Notes under the pieces: generated by a model
What the model saw: only the letters and a program-made list of their open reading frames with translations
Database searches by the model: none
What the model was told of the DNA's origin: nothing
Program-made: the position numbers and the translations under genes
NCBI RefSeq assembly: GCF_029382255.1
Contig: NZ_JARLLG010000009.1
Coordinates: forward strand, 104,856 to 168,855
DNA from: Isoptericola croceus
GTDB lineage: Bacteria; Actinomycetota; Actinomycetes; Actinomycetales; Cellulomonadaceae
Length of the DNA stretch: 64,000 bases
Direction of reading: 5' to 3'
Part shown: in pieces, positions 38,279 through 49,620 of the stretch
How the letters are laid out: each line of letters begins with the position of its first letter
Position numbering within the stretch: the first letter of the stretch is position 1

Positions 38279-38929
38279 GTGTCCGTGCGACTCTTCACCG
38301 CGGTCTATCCGTCCGTCGAGGCGTCTGACCACCTCGACCTGGCGCTCGACGGGGTCGGGGGAGCGTTGGCAGTGGGCCGTCCCGACCCGGCCGCCGGGTT
38401 GAGGTGGGTGCCGCGCGAGCAGCGCCACGTCACGCTCGCCTTCCACGGTGAGGTGCCCGACGGCGCGGTGAGCGGCTACGTCGACGTGTTGCGTGCGGCG
38501 CTGGTGCCCGTCGGCGTGTTCGACCTGGCGTTGGCCGGCAGCGGTTGGTTCTCCGGTCGCACCTGGTGGGTGGGCGTCAGCGGCGAGGTCGAACGGCTGC
38601 GGGCCGTCGCCGCGCTCGTGGCCGGAGCCTCCGTCGAGTCGGGCATCGGTGCCGCCACCCGAGCGTCCGGGCGTCCTCATCTCACGGTCGCGCGCGCCTC
38701 TGTCGCGCGCCGGGCCCCAGGAGCACCGGGGCGGCGTGGGCGGGTGTCGCCGGAGCCGTCGCCGTGGCAGCGGAGCTCCCGGGCGCTGGCGGTCTACCGC
38801 GGACCGGCCTGGTCCGTGACGACGGTGCGCGTCGTGTCCTCGCGGCTCGGTGCAGGCCCGTCGGGCGGCCCGCTGCACACCGTGGTCGCGGAGGTGCCGC
38901 TGAGGTCCGGGGAGCTCGCCGCACCCTGA
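38279..38929 (+). CDS. 2H phosphoesterase (2'-5' RNA ligase/ThpR-like)
   Basis: 216 residues with two HxT motifs, His50-Val-Thr52 (RHVTLAFHG) and His134-Leu-Thr136 (RPHLTVARA), the paired catalytic tetrapeptides of the 2H superfamily. Such proteins open 2',3'-cyclic phosphates on RNA ends; the ligase name is historical. GTG 38279 starts 2 nt after the methyltransferase stop, so both are probably co-translated in an RNA-processing pair. A GTG two codons later is also possible. Confidence 0.88.
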   Translation: MSVRLFTAVYPSVEASDHLDLALDGVGGALAVGRPDPAAGLRWVPREQRHVTLAFHGEVPDGAVSGYVDVLRAALVPVGVFDLALAGSGWFSGRTWWVGVSGEVERLRAVAALVAGASVESGIGAATRASGRPHLTVARASVARRAPGAPGRRGRVSPEPSPWQRSSRALAVYRGPAWSVTTVRVVSSRLGAGPSGGPLHTVVAEVPLRSGELAAP

Positions 38930-38963
38930 GCAGACACCCGGCACGTCGTGCGTACGGACGTGC

Positions 38964-38989
38964 TACCTTGAGATTTCGGATAGCCGAAA
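38964..38989 (+). promoter_or_regulatory. Promoter with DtxR-like operator for the metal transporter
   Basis: TACCTT (38964-38969) is a plausible -10. The dyad TTTCGG-ATAG-CCGAAA (38974-38989) follows and would cover the transcription start. The 6-4-6 symmetry is like operators of DtxR/MntR metal repressors, although it is not the classical iron-box sequence. A second inverted repeat, GCACGTC/GACGTGC, lies just upstream (38941-38963). Confidence 0.5.
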
Positions 38990-39018
38990 AGATGGATGCG
39001 GATATGGGAGGTCGATCG

Positions 39019-39963
39019 GTGCGCGGTAGGTACAGGGCACGCACGGCGTGCGGTGTCGGGGTCGGGATGCTGGTGGCCGCCGCGGCGGCCTGCGCTCCTG
39101 CCGGGGCGGACGGCTCGTCCGAGGACCTCACGGTCTACGCCACGACCGGCTACCTGGCCGACGTCGTGGCGAACGTCGCTCCCGACGCCACGGTGACCAC
39201 GATGGTCGGACCGGGCGGTGACCCGCACACGTTCCAGCCTTCCACGGGGGACATCGTGCGGCTCCGCGAAGCCGACCTCGTCCTGTGGAACGGGCTGCAC
39301 CTCGAGGCGCAGATGATCGACCAGCTCGAGAGCCTCGACTCCCAGCTCGCCGTGGGCGACCACCTGCCCGCGGACCTGCTGCTGTCCTGGCCCGAGCAGG
39401 GACCGGACGACGAACCGCTGCACGACCCGCACATCTGGAACAGCCCGCAGGCCTGGACCGCCGTCGTCGCCCTCGTCGCCGACGAGCTCGCGCAGCTCGA
39501 CCCCGACCGGGCCGAGGAGTACCAGCAGCGTGCGCAGACGTACATCGCCGAGATCGACGAGGCGAGCGAGCACGCGGCCGAGCTGCTCGCCGACGTCCCT
39601 GAGCCGCGCATCCTGGTGACGGGGCACGACGCCTTCGCCTACTTCGGCCAGGCCTACGGCCTGGACGTCCGTGCGACCGACTTCCTGTCCACCGAGGCGA
39701 GGCTCAGTGCGACCGAGCTCAGCGCCCTCGCCCGCATGGTGGCCACCGAGCAGGTCCCGGCGGTCTTCCGCGACAACCAGGCCAGCCCGCAGGCGATCAC
39801 GAGCCTGGTCGAGGCGGTCGAGGCGCTGGGTGGTGACGTCGTCGTCGCCGACGCGGAGCTCTACGCCGACAGCCTCGGCGCCGAGCCCGGTGTCGACACC
39901 TATCTGGGAGTCGTGGAGCACAACGCGCGCACCGTCGCCGAGGCGCTGAGGCGAGCCCCGTGA
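39019..39963 (+). CDS. Mn/Zn ABC transporter substrate-binding lipoprotein
   Basis: 314-residue cluster A-I binding protein. The N-terminus VRGRYRARTACGVGVGMLVAAAAAC is a signal sequence with lipidated Cys25. Metal ligands line up as His70 (GGDPHTFQP), His138 (HDPHIWNSP), His203 (TGHDAFAYF) and Asp284 (ELYADSLG), a His3Asp set like TroA that can hold Zn or Mn. The GTG at 39019 is chosen because GGGAGG lies 7 nt upstream; in-frame ATGs at 38992 and 39004 are alternatives. Its stop overlaps the ATPase gene start. A DtxR-like dyad in the promoter favours manganese or iron control. Confidence 0.9.
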   Translation: MRGRYRARTACGVGVGMLVAAAAACAPAGADGSSEDLTVYATTGYLADVVANVAPDATVTTMVGPGGDPHTFQPSTGDIVRLREADLVLWNGLHLEAQMIDQLESLDSQLAVGDHLPADLLLSWPEQGPDDEPLHDPHIWNSPQAWTAVVALVADELAQLDPDRAEEYQQRAQTYIAEIDEASEHAAELLADVPEPRILVTGHDAFAYFGQAYGLDVRATDFLSTEARLSATELSALARMVATEQVPAVFRDNQASPQAITSLVEAVEALGGDVVVADAELYADSLGAEPGVDTYLGVVEHNARTVAEALRRAP

Positions 39964-40703
39964 CCGAGGCCGCCTGCCGGGTCTCCGGGCTGAGCGTCGT
40001 CTACCGCACCGACGCCGTGCTCGTCGACGTCGACCTGACCGTGCCGGTGGGCGCGGTGATGGGGGTGGTCGGACCCAACGGAGCCGGCAAGTCCACCCTC
40101 GTCAAGGCCATGCTCGGCCTGGTCCGCCCACTGACCGGCACGGTGGAGTTCTTCGGCCGGTCGCTGGGCGAGGTGCGGGCACGCGTCGGCTACGTCCCCC
40201 AGTCGAGCGCGATCGAGGCGGACTTCCCGATCACGGTGCACGACGCGGTGCTCACCGGTACCTACGGGGAGCTCGGGTGGTGGGGTCGGCCACGGCGCGC
40301 CGAGCACCACCGCGCGGACCAGGCGCTGGACCGGGTAGGCCTGGTCGAGCTCGGCCGACGGCCCATCGGCGAGCTCTCCGGTGGTCAGCGTCAGCGGGTG
40401 CTCCTTGCCCGCGCGCTCGTGCAGGATCCGGCCCTGTTCGTCCTGGACGAACCGTTCCAGGGGGTCGACGCGCACAGTCAACGAGCGATCGCCGACGTGC
40501 TGGAGGAGCTGCGGTCCGACGGCCGGACCGTGCTCGCGGTCCATCACGACCTCGCCACGGTCCAGGAGCACTGCGACCATGTCACGCTGCTCAACCGACA
40601 CGTGATCGCCAGCGGCCCGCGGGCCGAGGTCTTCACCCGCGACGCCGTCCGCACGACCTACGGGGCCGCGACGAGCGACGAGTTCGGCGGGCTGCCGGCA
40701 TGA
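39960..40703 (+). CDS. Metal ABC transporter ATPase
   Basis: 247 residues. Walker A GPNGAGKST, Q-loop YVPQSS, signature LSGGQRQR, Walker B LFVLDEPFQGVD and H-loop VHHD are all intact. It belongs to the ZnuC/MntB group by sequence and context. GTG 39960 overlaps the upstream stop (GTGA) and its own stop overlaps the first permease start (ATGA), so the four transporter genes form a tight operon. Confidence 0.95.
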   Translation: MTEAACRVSGLSVVYRTDAVLVDVDLTVPVGAVMGVVGPNGAGKSTLVKAMLGLVRPLTGTVEFFGRSLGEVRARVGYVPQSSAIEADFPITVHDAVLTGTYGELGWWGRPRRAEHHRADQALDRVGLVELGRRPIGELSGGQRQRVLLARALVQDPALFVLDEPFQGVDAHSQRAIADVLEELRSDGRTVLAVHHDLATVQEHCDHVTLLNRHVIASGPRAEVFTRDAVRTTYGAATSDEFGGLPA

Positions 40704-41613
40704 CCGTGCTCGACCTGTTCACGGACCACACCTACCGGACCGTCATCGCCGGGACGAGCCTGGTCGGGCTGGTCGCCGGAGCCTGGGGAGTCTTCGCCTA
40801 CCTGCGTAAGCAGTCGCTCATCAGCGACGTCGTCGCCCATGCGGCGCTCCCCGGCACCCTGGTGGCCTTCCTCGTGGCCGTCGGCCTCGGGCTGGACGGT
40901 CGCGCGATGCCCGCACTGGTCGTCGGTGCCGTCGTGTCCGGAGTCCTGGCCGTGGCGGCGACCCACGCGATCATCCGGTGCTCCCGGGTGCGTGCCGACG
41001 CGGCGATGGCCGTGGTCCTCACGACGTTCTTCGGCGCCGGCATGCTGCTGCTGCGTCACATCACCGACGGGCCGTACCCCGGCAAGGGCGGGATCCAGGG
41101 GTACCTGTTCGGCGACGCCTCGACCCTGACGCTCGCTGACCTGCGCGCGATCCTCGTGGTCTGCGGTGCGGCGCTGCTGGTGCTGGTGCTGTGCTTCAAG
41201 GAGATCTCCCACCGTGCCTTCGACGCCGAGCACAGCGCGATCGGAGGCCGCGACGGGCGGCTGGTCGACGCCGTGACCTTCGCGACGATCGCCGTGGCGA
41301 CCGTGATCGGGATCAAGGCCGTCGGACTGGTCCTGATGGTGGCCTTCGTCATCACACCACCGGCTGCCGCACGGCAGTGGACCAGGTCCGTACGGTCCAT
41401 GACCGTGCTCAGCGCCACCTTCGGGGCCATGAGCAGCGGTATCGGTGCCGCCTTGTCGATCGTGTGGGCGCTACCGACCGGCCCGGTCGTGGTCCTGGTG
41501 CTCTTCGTGATCCTCGTCGTCTCGCTCGTCGCGGCCCCGCGGCGCAGCATCGTGGTCCGGGCGCTCGCTCGCCGGCGCGCCCGGCGCGCGCTGCGCGAGT
41601 CGCTGGTGGCGGC

Positions 41614-41617
<4 letters not shown>
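40700..41617 (+). CDS. Metal ABC transporter permease 1
   Basis: 305-residue ABC-3 family permease with eight to nine hydrophobic helices, starting with TVIAGTSLVGLVAGAWGVFAYLRKQSLISDVVAHAALPGTLVAF, the conserved opening of Mn/Zn permeases. The cytosolic coupling segment precedes IGIKAVGLVLMVAFVITPPAAARQW, another family signature. The C-terminal tail is arginine-rich. It is coupled by ATGA to both neighbours. Two different permeases suggest a heterodimeric channel. Confidence 0.93.
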
Positions 41618-43611
<1,994 letters not shown>

Positions 43612-43612
<1 letters not shown>

Positions 43613-46185
43613 TGCCCCGCATCGTTGCTGACTGGCTCGCCGACCATGTCGACCTGCCCGCGGACCTGACGACGGAACAGCTCGCTGCCGACCTGGTGCG
43701 GGTCGGTCTCGAGGAGGAGGAGATCCACCCGGCTGCCGTCTCGGGTCCTCTCGTGGTGGGCCGCGTGCTCGAGCTCACCGCCGAGCCGCAGAAGAACGGC
43801 AAGACGATCAACTGGTGCCGCGTCGACGTCGGTCCGGAGCACAACGACGCGGACGGCGCTCGCGGGGTGGTGTGCGGTGCGCACAACTTCGACGTCGGTG
43901 ACCTCGTCGTGGTGTCGCTACCCGGAACCGTGCTGCCCGGCGGGTTCGAGATCGCTGCGCGCAAGACGTACGGCCACGTCTCGGACGGCATGATCTGCTC
44001 GGTCCGTGAGCTCGGGATCGGCGAGGACCACGACGGCATCCTCGTGCTCACCCGCGCGGGCTTCGACGCGGCGTCCCTGGCCCCGGGCCAGGACGCGATC
44101 GCCCTGCTCGGGCTGGGCGACGAGGTGCTCGAGATCAACGTCACGCCCGACCGCGGCTACGCGTTCAGCTACCGCGGTGTGGCACGTGAGTTCGCGCACT
44201 CCACGGGCGCCGCCTTCACGGACCGCGGGCTGCCGGAGTCGCTGCCCACGCCACCGCCCGGCCCGACGGCGGACGGGTTCGCCGTCGAGGTGGACGACGC
44301 CGCGCCGATCGACGGCCGGGTCGGTTGCGACCGGTTCGTGACCCGCGTGGTGCGCGGTGTCGACCCCTCGGCGACGACCCCGCCCTGGATGAAGCGTCGG
44401 CTCGAGGGCTCGGGCATGCGTTCGATCTCGTTGGCCGTCGACGTGACCAACTACGTCATGCTCGACCTGGGCCAGCCGCTGCACGCCTACGACCTCGACC
44501 AGGTCGCCGCGCCGATCGTGGTGCGCCGTGCGGTGGCGGGGGAACGGCTGACCACGCTCGACGACGTCGACCGGACGCTGGACGGCGAGGACCTGCTCAT
44601 CACCGACTCGCCCGCCGGAGAGCGCGGTGCCCGGGTGCTCGGGATCGCCGGTGTCATGGGCGGCGCCTCCTCCGAGGTGAGCGCCACGACGACGGACGTC
44701 CTGGTGGAGGCGGCGCACTTCGACCAGATCACGGTGGCCCGCTCGGCACGCCGTCACCGGTTGCCGTCGGAGGCCGCCAAGAGGTTCGAGCGCGGTGTGG
44801 ACCCGCGGTTGCCCGCGGTCGCGGCGCAGCGCGTCGTCGACCTGCTGGTCGAGCTCGGCGGCGGTACCGCGGACCCGGCGGTCAGCGACCTCGACACCAC
44901 GGTGGCTCCCGCGGCGATCGAGCTGGACGTCACGCTGCCGTCGCGCACGGCCGGTGTGCCCTACACGCCCGACCAGGTGAACGGCATCCTGTCCCAGATC
45001 GGCTGCACGATCGCCGAGGGCGTGGCGGGCTACGTGCTGGTCACGCCACCGACCTGGCGGCCCGACCTGACGGAACCGGCGACCCTGGTCGAGGAGGTCG
45101 TGCGGATCGCCGGCTACGACCAGATCCCGTCGGTGCTCCCCGCCGCAGCAGGTGGTCGAGGACTGAGCCCGGAGCAGCGCACCCGCCGTTCCGTGGCCCG
45201 TGCGCTCGCGGACGCCGGCCTCGTCGAGGTGCTGTCGTACCCGTTCGTGAGCGAGGCGGACCTCGACGCCCTCGGACTTCCGCCCGACGACGCCCGTCGT
45301 ACTGCCCTGCGGCTGGCGAACCCGCTGGCGGAGGACAAGCCGCTGATGCGGACCAACCTGTTGGTCACGCTCCTGGAGACCGCACGGCGCAACGTGTCGC
45401 GCGGTCTGGGCGACGTGTCCGTGTTCGAGATCGGTCTCGTGACGCGCCCCGCGGTGGACGCCCCAGCGGCACCGCAGCTGCCGGTCGGCGTCCGGCCCGC
45501 ACCGGACGAGCTCAGCATGCTGGCCGAGGCCGTGCCCGACCAGCCGCGCCGCGTCGCGGGAGTGCTCGCCGGCGCGGCCGCTCCGGCGGGATGGTGGGGG
45601 CCGGGCCGCAGCGTGGACTGGGCCGACGCGCTCGAGGCCGCCCGGCTCGTGGCCACGACGGCAGGGGTCGAGCTGACGGTCAGCAACGACCGGGATCACC
45701 TGCCCTGGCACCCGGGCCGGTGCGCACGGCTGGAGATCGGGACGGGCGAGGCCCGGCGTACCGTCGGGCATGCCGGTGAGCTGCACCCTCAGGTCGTCGA
45801 GAGGCTCGGGCTGCCGGCCCGCACGGCGGCCTTCGAGGTGGACCTGTCCGCGATGGTCGCCGCCGCGAACGGCGAACCCGTGGTGGCGGCGCCGGTCTCG
45901 GCGTTCCCTGCCGCCAAGGAGGACTTCGCCTTCGTCGTCGACGCCTCCACCCCGGCCGCCGACGTGCGTGCCGCGATCGTGGCGGGTGCGGGCGAGCTGC
46001 TCGAGGACGTCGCGCTGTTCGACGTCTTCACCGGCGAGCAGGTCGGCGAGGGCAAGAAGTCGCTGGCGTACTCCCTGCGCCTGCGCGCGGCCGACCGGAC
46101 GTTGTCCGCCGACGAGGTGCGGGCGGTGCGCGACGGCGTCGTCGAGGCGGCCTCCGAGAGGATCGGGGCGGTGCTGCGTGGCTGA
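43612..46185 (+). CDS. pheT: Phenylalanine-tRNA ligase beta subunit
   Basis: 857 residues. The B1 domain and EMAP-like tRNA-binding domain (VVGRVLELTAEPQKNGKTINWCRVDVG) are at about residues 40-150. The B3/B4 editing domain follows about 215-390, B5 about 405-480, and the FDX-ACB anticodon-binding fold (SAFPAAKEDFAFVVDASTPAADVRAAI) closes the protein. It edits mis-charged Tyr-tRNA and holds the tRNA. The start overlaps pheS; the SDR gene begins inside its last codons. Confidence 0.97.
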
Positions 46186-47011
46186 GCAGGTCCCGCCGGC
46201 CCGGACGGCACTGGTCACCGGTGCGAGCCGCGGCATCGGCCGCGCGGTCGCGCTCGACCTGGCGGCGCGCGGGGTGAGTCTTGCCCTGGTGGCACGTGAC
46301 GAGTCGGCGCTGCGCGGCGTGGCCGACGACGCCGAGCGGGCCGGCGGCCGCGCCGTCCCCGTGGCGGCAGACGTCGCCGACCCGGACGCGGTGCGCCGCG
46401 CCGTCGACGTCGCGGAGTCGGCTCTCGGCTCGATCGACCTGCTGGTCAACAACGCCGGGATGATCGAGGAGGACCTGCCGCTGTGGGAGGCTGACCCGTC
46501 GCAGTGGTGGTCGGTGTTCGAGGTGAACGTGCGCGCGCCGTTCCTCTTCGACCGCTGCACGGTGCCGGGCATGCTCGCCCGAGGTGGTGGGCGCATCGTC
46601 GACCTGGCCTCGGGGGCGAGCTCGCACGAGATGCGTGGTGGCTACAGCGCCTACAGCGCGAGCAAGACCGCGCTGGTACGGATGGGCGCCCATCTGCACG
46701 GCGACGGGTTCGGACGAGGGCTGCGCGTCTTCGAGCTGGCCCCTGGTGTGGTGCGCACCGACATGTCGACGTCGATGCCGATCCATGCCGGCCGCACGCA
46801 GTGGACCGAGGAGTCCGCGGTGACCGACCTGGTCGGTGCCATCGCCGAGGGCCGCCTCGATGCGTGCTCGGGCTGGTTCCTGCGTGCTTCGCACGACACG
46901 CCGGAGTCGTTGCGGCGCCTGGCGGCGGGAGCACCGGCGACGGCCCGCCGGCTGCGTGTGCTGCCCGCCGGGCCCCAGGACCCGCTCGCCGGTGACCTGA
47001 CCGGGCGCTGA
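46178..47011 (+). CDS. Short-chain dehydrogenase/reductase
   Basis: 277-residue classical SDR. The NAD(P)-binding TGASRGIG is at residues 14-21, NNAG follows in the second half of the Rossmann fold, and the catalytic pair is Tyr159-Lys163 in YSAYSASK. GTG 46178 overlaps the 3' end of pheT by 8 nt, so it may be co-translated with it although no pathway link is evident. Substrate unknown. Confidence 0.88.
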   Translation: MAEQVPPARTALVTGASRGIGRAVALDLAARGVSLALVARDESALRGVADDAERAGGRAVPVAADVADPDAVRRAVDVAESALGSIDLLVNNAGMIEEDLPLWEADPSQWWSVFEVNVRAPFLFDRCTVPGMLARGGGRIVDLASGASSHEMRGGYSAYSASKTALVRMGAHLHGDGFGRGLRVFELAPGVVRTDMSTSMPIHAGRTQWTEESAVTDLVGAIAEGRLDACSGWFLRASHDTPESLRRLAAGAPATARRLRVLPAGPQDPLAGDLTGR

Positions 47012-47017
47012 CCCGGC

Positions 47018-47797
47018 TCAGGACCGTTCGTCGCGCCAGGCGACCCACGGCCTCACGAGGTCCAGGTCGAAGTCCGGCCCGCTGGTGCCGATGGTGAACA
47101 GCGTGGCGCCGGCGGCGGTGAGATCGTCGGCCACCTCCTGCGGCGGGCGCTTGACCCCGACGGACCGTTCGACGAGGCGGGCCGTGTCCCGCCCGACGTC
47201 GGCGCCGTGCGCGTCGAGGATGCCCGACTTGCGGCGCAGGGTGTCGGCGCTGCCGAAGGAGTGCCAGACGTCGGCGTGCTTGGCGACGAGACGCAGCGTC
47301 TTCTTCTCGCCACCGCCGCCGATGAGCAGCGGGATCTGACGCACCGGCGCGGGGGCGCCTGCTGCGAGTCGTGCGCGGATGCGGGGCAGCGCGTCGCCGA
47401 GGGCGGCGATGCGTGTACCGGCCGTGCCGAACTCGTAGCCGAACTCCCGGTAGTCCCTCTCGTTCCAGCCGGCGCCGATGCCCAGGATGAGCCGCCCGCC
47501 GCTGATGTGGTCGACGGTACGGGCCATGTCGGCCAGCAGGTCGGGGTTGCGGTAGCCGTTGCCCGTGACCAGCGCACCGATCTCGACCTGTTCGGTCTGC
47601 TCTGCCCAGGCGCCGAGCATCGTCCAGCACTCGAAGTGCTGGCCGTCCGGGTCCCCGGAGAGCGGGAAGAAGTGGTCCCAGTTGAAGACGATGTCGACGC
47701 CGGCGTCCTCGGCGCGCAGCACCGTGTCGCGGATCGTGGCGTAGTCGGCGTGCTGCTGGCCGAGCTGGTAGGCGATGCGCACCGGGCGTGGGGTCAC
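47018..47797 (-). CDS. LLM-class F420-dependent oxidoreductase
   Basis: 259-residue luciferase-like monooxygenase-fold protein. GVDIVFNWDHFFPLSGDPDGQHFECWTMLGAWAEQTEQVEIGALVTGNGYRNPDLLADMARTVDHISGGRLILGIGAGWNERDYREFGY is the classic pattern of the actinobacterial TIGR03560-type branch, which uses F420 rather than FMN. The chain is complete. GTG 47797 has a TAGCGT hexamer 6 nt upstream and no ribosome binding site. Substrate unknown. Confidence 0.86.
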   Translation of the reverse strand: MTPRPVRIAYQLGQQHADYATIRDTVLRAEDAGVDIVFNWDHFFPLSGDPDGQHFECWTMLGAWAEQTEQVEIGALVTGNGYRNPDLLADMARTVDHISGGRLILGIGAGWNERDYREFGYEFGTAGTRIAALGDALPRIRARLAAGAPAPVRQIPLLIGGGGEKKTLRLVAKHADVWHSFGSADTLRRKSGILDAHGADVGRDTARLVERSVGVKRPPQEVADDLTAAGATLFTIGTSGPDFDLDLVRPWVAWRDERS

Positions 47798-47803
47798 GCT
47801 GGC

Positions 47804-47809
47804 ACGCTA
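47804..47809 (-). promoter_or_regulatory. -10 element overlapping the response-regulator stop
   Basis: On the minus strand TAGCGT begins with the TAG stop of the response regulator and ends 6 nt before the GTG of the LLM gene, implying a leaderless mRNA. Confidence 0.5.
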
Positions 47810-48457
47810 GCTCCCGGTGAGGCCGGACTCAATGGCCCAACGCGCGACCTCGACGCGGTTGCGGGTGCCGGTCTTGGCCAGGACGGCGCCCAGGTGGGTC
47901 TTGACGGTGCTCAGGCTCAGGTGCAGCTCGGCGGCGACCTCACCGTTGGTGCGCCCGGCCGCCACCCGGCGCAGCACGGCCTCCTCGCGGTCCGTCAACG
48001 GTTCTGCGGGTGCCGGGGGGCGGGGCGCGCTGTCGGCGAAGTGGGCGAGCAGCCGCACCGTGACCGTCGGGTCGATGAGCGCGTCCCCGGCGGCAGCCGC
48101 TCGCACGGCCTGTGCGAGCAGGTCCGGGCCGGCGTCCTTGAGCAGGAACCCTCGGGCGCCGGCCCGGAGCGCCGCGTGGACGTGCTCGTCCAGGTCGAAC
48201 GTGGTGATGACCACCACGGGGATCGGGTCGGCGACACCGGGTCCGGCGATCTCCCGGGTCGCGGCGACGCCGTCGAGCACGGGCATGCGGAGGTCGAGCA
48301 GGCAGACGTCGGGGCGGTGGGCGCGGGCGAGGCGCACGGCCTCGCCACCGTCGGAGGCCACCGCGACCACCGAGATGCCGTCCTGTGCGTCCAGGATGGT
48401 CCTCAGGCCGGTGCGGACGATCTCCTGGTCGTCGGCCAGCAGCACCCGGATCGTCAC
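47807..48457 (-). CDS. NarL/LuxR-type response regulator
   Basis: 216 residues. The receiver domain carries the phospho-acceptor Asp55 (LLDLRMPVLDG) with the acidic pair ADDQE near the N-terminus and the conserved Thr and Lys (VITTFD, LLKDA). A LuxR helix-turn-helix follows at about 150-205 (LTDREEAVLRRVAAGRTNGEVAAELHLSLSTVKTHLGAVLAKTG). GTG 48457 overlaps the kinase stop (GTGA). It forms a two-component pair with the upstream kinase. Confidence 0.94.
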   Translation of the reverse strand: MTIRVLLADDQEIVRTGLRTILDAQDGISVVAVASDGGEAVRLARAHRPDVCLLDLRMPVLDGVAATREIAGPGVADPIPVVVITTFDLDEHVHAALRAGARGFLLKDAGPDLLAQAVRAAAAGDALIDPTVTVRLLAHFADSAPRPPAPAEPLTDREEAVLRRVAAGRTNGEVAAELHLSLSTVKTHLGAVLAKTGTRNRVEVARWAIESGLTGS

Positions 48458-49620
48458 GAGGTCGCCCCGGCGGGCAAGGTCGCTGCGACGGTCCAACCAC
48501 CGGCGGGATCGGGTCCGGCGGTGCAGCGGCCTCCGAGGAGGGCGGCGCGCTCCGCCATCCCCGTCAGGCCGTGCCCGGCCGCCGGCGGGGCCGCCACCGG
48601 GGGGCCGTCGTCGTGCACACGCAGGAGCAGGCTGCCCTCCACACGGTCGAGGCTGATCTGCACCTGCGTCGCCGTCGCGGCGTGCCGCCGGGTGTTCGTC
48701 ACCGCCTCCTGGGCCAGGCGGTAGACGGCCGTGGCGAGCGTCGCCGACACCGGGCCGACGTCGTCGGCCACCTGGACGTGCACGGCCGGGCCGTGACGGC
48801 CGTCCGGACGCGCCAGCGCTGCCAGGTCGGCCAGGCCTGGGGCGGGGCGCCGCAGGGGCTCGTCGTCCTCGGCGCGCAGCGCCCCGACGATCGTCCGCAT
48901 CTCGCCGAGCGCGGCCCGTGCCTCCTGCTCGACGGACCGGAGGGCGTCGAGTGCGGCGGGTGGGTCGGCGGTGGCGACGACCTGGCCGGCCTGCGCCCGC
49001 ACGGCGATCGCCGAGAGGGTGTGCGCGAGGGTGTCGTGCAGGTCGCGGGCGATGCGGGCGCGTTCGTGCAGCCGCGCCCGGTCGAGGTCGCGGCTGCGCG
49101 CCGCGACGCGGTACCGCACCAGCTCGCCGAGCACGGCGACCAGGACCAGGAACGCGGCCCCGCCCAGCAGGTCGCTGGTGCCTCCCGTCGGCACGAGGGC
49201 CGAGACACCGAAGCCGCCGAGGAGCAGCACCGAGCCCAGCGCGATCGCCCGCCCCGATCCCCAGCGGAAGAGTGCGTAGGGGGCCAGGATCAGGGCGACG
49301 GCGGTGTACAGGGTGGTGGGGACGTGCCCGGCGGCGAGCTGGGAGAGCTCGAGCGCGCTGCCGCCGAGCGTCGCGAGCGCCACCAGACCCAGTGGGTGGA
49401 CACGGCGCCAGGGCAGCGCCGCGAGCGCCACGACGGTGACCGCGACGGTCGCCGCCGGCCAGACGACGTCGGTGCGCAGCACACCCTCGAGCACGGCGAC
49501 CGTGACGAGTGCACCGCCGAGGAGCCAGTCGCGGCGACGTGGCGGCGCCGCCCCGGGGGCAGGGCCGCGGTCCAGAAGGCGCCGGACCCCGGTTCGCTGC
49601 ACGTGGTCGATCCTATTCAT
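48454..49620 (-). CDS. Sensor histidine kinase (HisKA_3 type)
   Basis: 388 residues. Four to five helices fill about residues 32-165 with short loops and no large sensor domain, so the signal is probably sensed in the membrane. The DHp motif RARIARDLHDTLAHTLSAIAV gives His195; the ATPase lacks the usual long N-box but has DDGPP and GHGLTGMAERAALLGG (G-box). The ATG at 49620 overlaps the DUF2306 stop (ATGA). A much longer antisense-like reading to 51366 is rejected. Confidence 0.92.
   Translation of the reverse strand: MNRIDHVQRTGVRRLLDRGPAPGAAPPRRRDWLLGGALVTVAVLEGVLRTDVVWPAATVAVTVVALAALPWRRVHPLGLVALATLGGSALELSQLAAGHVPTTLYTAVALILAPYALFRWGSGRAIALGSVLLLGGFGVSALVPTGGTSDLLGGAAFLVLVAVLGELVRYRVAARSRDLDRARLHERARIARDLHDTLAHTLSAIAVRAQAGQVVATADPPAALDALRSVEQEARAALGEMRTIVGALRAEDDEPLRRPAPGLADLAALARPDGRHGPAVHVQVADDVGPVSATLATAVYRLAQEAVTNTRRHAATATQVQISLDRVEGSLLLRVHDDGPPVAAPPAAGHGLTGMAERAALLGGRCTAGPDPAGGWTVAATLPAGATS

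Noticed and set aside
43918-46596. 892-residue open frame antisense to pheT
   Set aside because: Typical mirror frame of a GC-rich gene: low-complexity Arg/His/Gly/Asp text, no ribosome binding site, and pheT on the other strand is complete and well conserved.
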